A stretch of 64,000 bases of DNA from Natronolimnobius baerhuensis. Its GTDB lineage: Archaea; Halobacteriota; Halobacteria; Halobacteriales; Natrialbaceae. Shown piece by piece: positions 58,630 to 64,000 of the stretch; positions within the stretch are counted from its first letter, which is position 1; every line of letters starts with the position of its first letter. The position numbers and the translations under genes were made by a program. The stretch lies in NCBI RefSeq assembly GCF_002177135.1, contig NZ_MWPH01000002.1, positions 496,001-560,000 on the forward strand, in the 5' to 3' direction. The notes beneath the pieces were generated by a model. It worked only from the letters and a program-made list of their open reading frames with translations, did not search any database and had not been told where the DNA came from.

Positions 58630-59631
58630 ATGACTGAGTACGTCTCGACCACGCCGGGACTCTTTCCGCTCCCGGACTGGGCGAAAGACGACCTTTCGGA
58701 TCTGAAGGGCCACCAGAAACACGACCTCATCAGCGGCGATGAGGGCGACGAGATTACCGCGGCCTACGCGGAGGGCCGCGAAGAAGTGATCGGCGCACAG
58801 GAGGCCGCCGGTCTCGACCGTATCAGCGAGGGCCAACTGCGCTGGGACGACATGCTCGCCCACCCGCTTGCGGTCCACGACGCCGTCGACACTCAGGGGA
58901 TCGTCCGCTACTACGACAACAACAACTTCTATCGCGACCCCGTCGTCCAGGGCGACCTCGACTTCTCGGGCGACGTCGCATCCGAACTCGAGTCGGCCGC
59001 GGAACTCACCGACGGCGACCTGCAGGCCGTCCTTCCCGGCCCGTACTCGCTCGCCGACCTCGCGACCGACGACCACTACGGCGACGACGCCGAGTTCCTC
59101 GGCGCAATCGCTGACTTCCTCGAGGGCGAACTCGAGGCCTTCCCTGAGCACGAGACCCTGTTCCTGCTCGAGCCATCGCTCGTCGAGTCCGCACCAGAAG
59201 ACGGCGCGGACGAACGCGCGAGCGAGGCAATCGATCAGGTCGCGAGTGCAACGGACGCCGATGTCGTCGTCCAGCCCTACTGGGGCGCACTCGAGGAGAA
59301 GATGTACGCACACCTGCTCGATGCGGATATCGACGCAGTCGGCTTCGACTTCGTCGAGAACCAGGACGAGAATCTCTACAACATTCAGGAGTACGGCGCG
59401 ACCGACGACATCTCGCTCGGACTGGCGGACGGGCAGAGCACGCTCGTCGAGGACGCGGAAGCGATCCGCGACCGCGTCGACTGGGTCTACGACCAGCTTC
59501 CAACCGCCGAGTTCGAGACGGTCTATCTGACGACGAACACGGAGACGTTCTACCTGCCGTACAACAAGTTCAAGGACAAACTCGCCGTCCTCGCCGAAGC
59601 CGCGGAACTCGCGGAGGTGAAAGCAGCATGA
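58630..59631 (+). CDS. MetE N-terminal-domain-like protein
   Basis: A 333-residue TIM-barrel protein related to cobalamin-independent methionine synthase. TTPGLFPLPDWAKDDLSDLKGHQ opens it, and VLPGPYSLADLATDD and EPSLVESAP match the family. It contains no cysteine, so it cannot supply the zinc site and is not the catalytic half on its own. It overlaps the next gene by ATGA, so the two chains are made together. The start at 58630 is supported by an AATATTAAG box about 30 bases upstream. An earlier ATG (58549) lies before the box. Confidence 0.78.
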   Translation: MTEYVSTTPGLFPLPDWAKDDLSDLKGHQKHDLISGDEGDEITAAYAEGREEVIGAQEAAGLDRISEGQLRWDDMLAHPLAVHDAVDTQGIVRYYDNNNFYRDPVVQGDLDFSGDVASELESAAELTDGDLQAVLPGPYSLADLATDDHYGDDAEFLGAIADFLEGELEAFPEHETLFLLEPSLVESAPEDGADERASEAIDQVASATDADVVVQPYWGALEEKMYAHLLDADIDAVGFDFVENQDENLYNIQEYGATDDISLGLADGQSTLVEDAEAIRDRVDWVYDQLPTAEFETVYLTTNTETFYLPYNKFKDKLAVLAEAAELAEVKAA

Positions 59632-60701
59632 GCAACGAAAACAAAGACCAATTCCGACCGGAGGACCACGACAACGATCACTTCCTGCTGACGACCGTCG
59701 TCGGCAGCTATCCGAAGCCCAAGTGGCTCAACCGCGCGAAAGAACTCTACGAAGACCCCGATCACAGCTTCGACGAAGACGACTTTCAGGAGGCCGAAGA
59801 CGACGCTGCGCGCCTGATCACGCAGGAACACGAACGCGCTGGCCTCGATGTCGTCGTTGACGGCGAAATGCGGCGCAACGAGATGGTCGAGTTCTTCGCC
59901 CACCGCATCGAGGGCTACGAGTTCAACGGCCCCGTCAAAGTCTGGGGACACAACTACTTCGATAAGCCGTCGGTCGTCACGGAAGTCGAGTACGACGAAA
60001 GCTGGCTCGTCGACGAGTACAAGTTCATCGCCGACGCAACCGACCGCCCCGTCAAGGTCCCGATTACGGGTCCCTACACGCTCGCAAGCTGGGCGTTCAA
60101 CGAGGCCTACGAGGACGACGCCGAACTGTCCTACGCACTCGCCGACCTCGTCAACGAGGAGATCGAAAAGCTCGTTGAGGCCGGCGCACGCTACATCCAG
60201 ATCGACGAGCCCGCACTCGCGACCACCCCGGATGACCACGCCATCGTCGGCGAGGCACTCGAGCACATCGTCGAGGACATCCCCGAGGAAGTCCGCATCG
60301 GCCTGCACGTCTGTTACGGCGACTACTCCCGGATCTACCCCGAAATCCTCGACTTCCCCGTCGACGAGTTCGACCTCGAGCTCGCAAACGGCGACTACGA
60401 CCAGCTCGACGTGTTCAAAGACCCCGAGTTCACCGCGGACCTCGCACTCGGCGTCACCGACGTCCACGTCGCCGAGGCCGAATCCGTCGAACAGATCGAG
60501 GAGAACATCCTGAAGGGCCTCGAGGTCGTGCCGCCGGAACAGCTCGTCCTCTCACCTGACTGCGGTGTGAAGCTCCTGCCTCGCGATGTCGCCTACGGCA
60601 AGATGGCGAACATGGTCGAAGCGGCCCGCAACGTCGAAGCGAAACTCGACGCTGGCGAAATCGACGTCGAACGCGGTGCGGCCACGCCGGCTGACGACTA
60701 A
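59628..60701 (+). CDS. Methionine synthase, MetE-type catalytic core
   Basis: A 357-residue zinc-dependent homocysteine methyltransferase core. Candidate zinc ligands are His227 and Cys229 (GLHVCYGDY), Glu251 (FDLELAN) and Cys312 (LSPDCGVKLLP), as in MetE. VVGSYPKPKWL at the start and QIDEPAL in the middle are conserved in the family. Bacterial MetE is one 750-residue chain with duplicated barrels. Here the two barrels are separate genes. The methyl donor (5-methyltetrahydrofolate type or another methyl carrier) is not clear. The ATG overlaps the stop of the preceding gene. Confidence 0.85.
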   Translation: MSNENKDQFRPEDHDNDHFLLTTVVGSYPKPKWLNRAKELYEDPDHSFDEDDFQEAEDDAARLITQEHERAGLDVVVDGEMRRNEMVEFFAHRIEGYEFNGPVKVWGHNYFDKPSVVTEVEYDESWLVDEYKFIADATDRPVKVPITGPYTLASWAFNEAYEDDAELSYALADLVNEEIEKLVEAGARYIQIDEPALATTPDDHAIVGEALEHIVEDIPEEVRIGLHVCYGDYSRIYPEILDFPVDEFDLELANGDYDQLDVFKDPEFTADLALGVTDVHVAEAESVEQIEENILKGLEVVPPEQLVLSPDCGVKLLPRDVAYGKMANMVEAARNVEAKLDAGEIDVERGAATPADD

Positions 60702-60920
60702 CGGCTCCGACTCGTTCCTTCCTACTATTTCGTGTGCTCGATCTCGAGCAACTGCTCGACGCGTGAGCGGTCAGCAAATCGCCATCTTATCGAGTTTATG
60801 CCAGTTCTATTTGTCGCCACTACGCATGCCGAATGCACACACGAGTCGACGACATCGGTGTAACCCGGTAACACTCGTGTCCAGAATATTATATGTGTGT
60901 CGCGCTCGAATTAGGGGATA

Positions 60921-61541
60921 ATGCAAGAGACTATTTCGAAGCGCCTGGATCTCGAGACGGCTGCGACCGACCACCGTGAGACCGACTACGACATCGATTC
61001 GCTCTTCGTGAATCGTTGGTCGCCACGCGCGATGACCGGCGAACCGCTCGAGGAGTCGGAGTTCCTGCCGCTGTTCGAGGCCGCCCGCTGGGCACCCTCG
61101 GCGTTCAATAACCAGCACTGGCGGTTCATCTACGCGACGCGCGAGGACGACGAGTGGGACACCTTCACCGACCTGCTGCTCGGCGGGAACGAGGACTGGG
61201 CGACCGATGCCGGCGTCCTCGCCGTCATCGTCTCGAAGACGACGTTCGACCACAACGGCGAACCCGCGCCAACACACTCGTTCGACACTGGTTCCGCCTG
61301 GCAGAACCTCGCACTCGAGGGCGCACGCCGCGATCTGGCCGTCCACGGCATGGCCGGCTTCGATTACGAGCGCGCCGCTGCGGAACTCGAGGTGCCCGAG
61401 GAGTACGCCGTCGAGGCAATGGTCGCGATTGGCGAGCGCGCGCCACCCGAGTCGCTGCCAGACGATCTGCAGGAGCGTGAACAGCCAAGCGGCCGCAAGG
61501 ACCTCGAGACGATTGTCCACCGCGGCGGTTTCGACGCGTAA
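60921..61541 (+). CDS. Nitroreductase family protein
   Basis: A 206-residue flavoprotein. SLFVNRWSPRAMTGEPLEESEFLPLFEAARWAPSAFNNQHWRFI is the FMN-binding N-terminal part, and GSAWQNLALEGARRDLAVHGMAGFD the dimer-interface helix, both standard for the nitroreductase fold. Members reduce nitro groups, quinones or flavins with NAD(P)H. Physiological substrate is not evident. It lies alone, 219 bases after the MetE core, and a T-tract follows its stop. Confidence 0.85.
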   Translation: MQETISKRLDLETAATDHRETDYDIDSLFVNRWSPRAMTGEPLEESEFLPLFEAARWAPSAFNNQHWRFIYATREDDEWDTFTDLLLGGNEDWATDAGVLAVIVSKTTFDHNGEPAPTHSFDTGSAWQNLALEGARRDLAVHGMAGFDYERAAAELEVPEEYAVEAMVAIGERAPPESLPDDLQEREQPSGRKDLETIVHRGGFDA

Positions 61542-61551
61542 GCGCGGTCTC

Positions 61552-61556
61552 TTTTT
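61552..61556 (+). terminator. T-tract after nitroreductase gene
   Basis: TTTTT lies 10 bases after the stop, in the short gap before the convergent SDR gene, and may end the rightward transcript. Confidence 0.35.
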
Positions 61557-61576
61557 GCTGCTCGAGACGCGACTGC

Positions 61577-62341
61577 TTACTGGCTGAGGTAGCCACCTTC
61601 GACGCCGAGCGCTTCCCCAGTGACGAACGATGCCTCGTCGTTACACAGCCAGACGACGGCGGCTGCGACCTCGTCTGTCGTCCCAAGTCGGTTCATCGCA
61701 TGGCGGCTCTCGATCAGTTCACGCATCTCGGGGTCACTCGTAATCCCGCCTTCCTCGAGCAGTGGCGTCTCGATAAAGCCGGGACAGACGGCGTTGATTC
61801 GAACGCCGGTTTCGCCGTTCTCGAGGGCGGCCGATTTCGTCAGGCCGAGCACGCCGTGTTTTGCCGCCGAGTAACCTGAGGAGGTTGCGAAGCCCACTTT
61901 TCCGAGGACCGAGGAGTTGTTGACGATAACGCCGCCGTCGTCCTGGGACTGCATCTGCTCGAGTTCGGCGTGCATGCAGTTGAATACGCCCACGAGGTTG
62001 ACGTCGATCACGGCGCGCCAGTCCTCGGGGTCGTACTCGCTGACCGGTGCCTGTGCGCCGCCGATGCCGGCGTTGTTGAACGCAAAGTCGAGGCTGCCGT
62101 ACTCGTCGACGGCGGTGTCAACCATCGCAGCGGCCGCGTCCGGATCGGTGACGTCCGTCTCGACGAACATCGCGTCGCCGCCCGCGTCGATGATCTCTGC
62201 GACGACTTCCTCGCCGTCTTCGGCGTCGAGATCAGCGATGACAACGTTTGCGCCGCGATCTGCGAACGTCTGTGCAGTCGTTCGGCCGATTCCCGAGCCG
62301 CCGCCAGTGACGACAGCAGTACCTGTGGTAAACGAGACCAT
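61577..62341 (-). CDS. SDR family oxidoreductase
   Basis: A 254-residue short-chain dehydrogenase. TGGGSGIG at 12-19 binds NAD(P), NNAG and the catalytic YSAAK are present, and the C-terminus carries GEALGVEGGY. The pattern is that of glucose- or 3-oxoacyl-type reductases; the substrate is unknown. The start at 62341 (MVSFTTGTAVVTGG) gives the normal N-terminus. An in-frame ATG at 62398 adds 19 residues with two Cys not typical for the family. It is convergent with the nitroreductase and divergent from the PfkB kinase. Confidence 0.87.
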   Translation of the reverse strand: MVSFTTGTAVVTGGGSGIGRTTAQTFADRGANVVIADLDAEDGEEVVAEIIDAGGDAMFVETDVTDPDAAAAMVDTAVDEYGSLDFAFNNAGIGGAQAPVSEYDPEDWRAVIDVNLVGVFNCMHAELEQMQSQDDGGVIVNNSSVLGKVGFATSSGYSAAKHGVLGLTKSAALENGETGVRINAVCPGFIETPLLEEGGITSDPEMRELIESRHAMNRLGTTDEVAAAVVWLCNDEASFVTGEALGVEGGYLSQ

Positions 62342-62473
62342 ACGCCTTCGACACCAGTGAGTGCAAAATAGTCTCGTGTCTGCTCGAGTGGGTGACACTC
62401 ACGACCCTCGAGACGAGTGCCGACGACGCTCCCAGTCCACAACGTCTTATCGGCCGCCTGAGAAAGACCTGCC

Positions 62474-63439
62474 ATGAACGCCGACATCCTCGTCGCCGGG
62501 GAGACACTCGTCGATTTCCTCCCCGAGCGACCCGGCCCGATTACCGACGTTTCGGGATTCGAACGACGCGCCGGCGGCGCGCCCGCGAACGTCGCCGTCG
62601 CGCTCGCTCGCCTCGAGTGCACCCCGCTGTTCTGGACGCGTGTTGGTGATGACCCGTTCGGACGCTACCTCCGGGACACGCTCGCGGAGCGCGGACTTTC
62701 CGACCGATTCGTCGAACTCGACCCGGCAGCGAAGACGACGCTCGCGTTCGTCACCCACGATGACACCGGCGACCGGAGCTTTTCGTTCTACCGTGAGGAT
62801 ACCGCCGACACGCGCCTCGAGCCGGGGCAAATCGCCGATAGCGTGCTCGAGGACTGTGAGTGGGTCCACGCGGGCGGCGTCGCCCTCTCGAGTGGCCGCT
62901 CGCGGGCGGCGACGCTCGACCTCCTCGAGCGTGCCACAGCAGCGGGGGTGACGACCTCGTTCGACCCGAACGCGCGCCCGGAACTGTGGCCCGACGAGGC
63001 GACGTTCCGGTCGGTCTGTCGCGACGCGCTCGCACACGCCGACGTACTGAAAGCGACCGGCGGCGAACTCGAGGCGCTCGGCTTTGCGGGCGAAACTGTC
63101 GCAGAGCGCGCTCGCGGGGCGCTCGAGGCCGGCCCGCACACGGTGCTTGCAACCCGCGGGAGTGCGGGCGCACTCGCTGTCACGGGCGAGGCTGCTCCGT
63201 GGTCAGGGCCACGAACCGCGACTCATCCGGGCTACGACGCCGACGTGGTCGATACGACCGGCGCGGGCGATGCCTTCGTCGGGGGCGCGATTGTTGCCCT
63301 CCACGAGGGACGCGGTCTCGAGGAGGCTATCGCGTTCGCTAACGCGGTCGGCGCGGCAGCGACGACGGCTCCCGGCGCAATGACGGCGCTGCCGGATCGA
63401 GAAACTGTTAGCTCGATTCGTGATGGCGATGTGATGTGA
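62474..63439 (+). CDS. PfkB-family carbohydrate kinase
   Basis: A 321-residue ribokinase-fold kinase. RRAGGAPANVAVALARL is the PfkB signature 1, and DTTGAGDAFVGG is signature 2 with the catalytic Asp. The N-terminus (MNADILVAGETLVDFLPE) resembles fructokinases. In haloarchaea such kinases phosphorylate fructose, 2-keto-3-deoxygluconate or ribose. This one cannot be fixed from sequence, and no sugar operon surrounds it. It is transcribed alone, divergent from the SDR gene. Confidence 0.88.
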   Translation: MNADILVAGETLVDFLPERPGPITDVSGFERRAGGAPANVAVALARLECTPLFWTRVGDDPFGRYLRDTLAERGLSDRFVELDPAAKTTLAFVTHDDTGDRSFSFYREDTADTRLEPGQIADSVLEDCEWVHAGGVALSSGRSRAATLDLLERATAAGVTTSFDPNARPELWPDEATFRSVCRDALAHADVLKATGGELEALGFAGETVAERARGALEAGPHTVLATRGSAGALAVTGEAAPWSGPRTATHPGYDADVVDTTGAGDAFVGGAIVALHEGRGLEEAIAFANAVGAAATTAPGAMTALPDRETVSSIRDGDVM

Positions 63440-63580
63440 ATCGACGGCTCGAGGCGACTCAGGATATATTCCAAAATGCACAAACTCGTACAAAAGGGGC
63501 AGAGAGCTATCAACACTCGTGACTTCCAAATTATGTTGGGAGAAGATTTCTATCCACTTTCGTGATGGAACGAATATAGC

Positions 63581-63967
63581 ATGACGTCGGCTCAGATGCA
63601 TCCAGAGACCATTGACCGGACGTATAAACTCCTCTCCAACGCTTGCCGTCGACAGTTGCTGTACCTGCTTTTGGAATCGGAACAGTGGACCGTCGACACG
63701 CTCGCCCGTCGCCTGACTGCCTGGGAGCAAGAGACGCCAGCCCCAGCAGTCACCGAATCCGAGACGAAACAGGTGAAAGCAACGCTGGTCCACACTCATC
63801 TCCCACGACTTGCAGACCACGGCGCAATCGAGTACGACGCCGACCGCGAGGCGGTCGCACCAGGCTCTCGTTTCGATGAGGTTTGCTCGTTCGTCGACCG
63901 TGCTCGAGCAGTCGAACTGGGAGGCAGTACCTCGACACAGGCGTCCTCCGGCGAACTGACTAGTTGA
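63581..63967 (+). CDS. Winged-helix protein (DUF7344 type)
   Basis: A 128-residue protein with a winged-helix domain: IDRTYKLLSNACRRQLLYLLLESEQWTVDTLARRLTAWEQETP, then VHTHLPRLADHGAIEYDADREAVAPG, where LPRLADHGAI is the recognition helix and wing. This matches small haloarchaeal transcription-regulator-like proteins (DUF7344). No sensor domain. The target may be its own gene or neighbours. Flanking DNA upstream (63440-63580) is AT-rich and may hold its promoter; the 33 bases after its stop show nothing. Confidence 0.72.
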   Translation: MTSAQMHPETIDRTYKLLSNACRRQLLYLLLESEQWTVDTLARRLTAWEQETPAPAVTESETKQVKATLVHTHLPRLADHGAIEYDADREAVAPGSRFDEVCSFVDRARAVELGGSTSTQASSGELTS

Positions 63968-64000
63968 GTTGCACCCGCTGACCTCGAGTGACACCGCTGG

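Overview
The window reads as chromosomal DNA of a haloarchaeon, probably of the Natrialbales (Natrinema/Haloterrigena/Natrialba-like). Supports are high GC, strongly acidic proteins rich in Asp and Glu, many leaderless genes with a TATA-like box 25-30 nt before the start codon, Tat-type lipoprotein signals, and archaeal or haloarchaeal families (CetZ, MfnA, aEF-1beta, L21e, Rpb4, DUF373, DUF655, NreA with a PIP motif, HalOD1, DUF5789). I see no rRNA, tRNA, CRISPR array or replication origin. The assignment is made by eye and no database search was run.

Layout. 1-8.0 kb: tautomerase fragment, MFS carrier, UspA, ArsA-type ATPase, aminotransferase, sensor-domain membrane protein, pckA and a CinA/PncC amidase. 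8.1-18.6 kb: membrane and housekeeping genes (DUF457, a membrane protein with a C-terminal Cys motif, DUF5789, CPBP protease-like, Dph6, DUF373, SppA, a long coiled-coil protein, CetZ, Gfo/Idh/MocA, UspA). 18.7-28.4 kb: a 45-residue zinc ribbon, VOC, UspA, SDR, a GlpA-like flavoprotein, an AT-richer GIDE-like membrane gene, a two-gene unit of a YqcI/YcgG heme-oxygenase-like protein and an isochorismatase-fold hydrolase, geranylgeranyl reductase, MATE and PhzF. 28.6-43.4 kb: ppsA, a metal-binding lipoprotein with an inserted domain, mfnA, metG, a small signalling patch (HTH, receiver, HalOD1), a gene remnant, pyruvate kinase, small haloarchaeal proteins and nreA. 43.4-55.5 kb: a zinc finger with aEF-1beta, an MFS carrier, a TnpB-only IS1341-type element with its 3' structured RNA, a metallo-hydrolase, cystathionine synthase-like enzyme, and the information-processing cluster L21e, Rpb4, DUF655, UspA, KsgA, MscS, HemK. 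55.5-64 kb: PQQ-propeller lipoprotein, M48 protease, AT-rich lipoprotein, split MetE-like pair, nitroreductase, SDR, PfkB kinase and a winged-helix protein.

How the genes work together. Three enzymes of the PEP/pyruvate/oxaloacetate node (PckA, PpsA, Pyk) lie within 35 kb but in separate transcription units. Translation genes (metG, aEF-1beta, L21e, KsgA, HemK, Dph6) and sulfur amino-acid genes (cystathionine synthase-like, MetE pair) are spread along the window. Most other genes are single units with their own promoter. The best candidates for undescribed biology are the YqcI/YcgG plus isochorismatase pair, the TnpB/omegaRNA element, the metal-binding lipoprotein with a roughly 130-residue insertion and twin palindromes upstream, and structured intergenic DNA before nreA.
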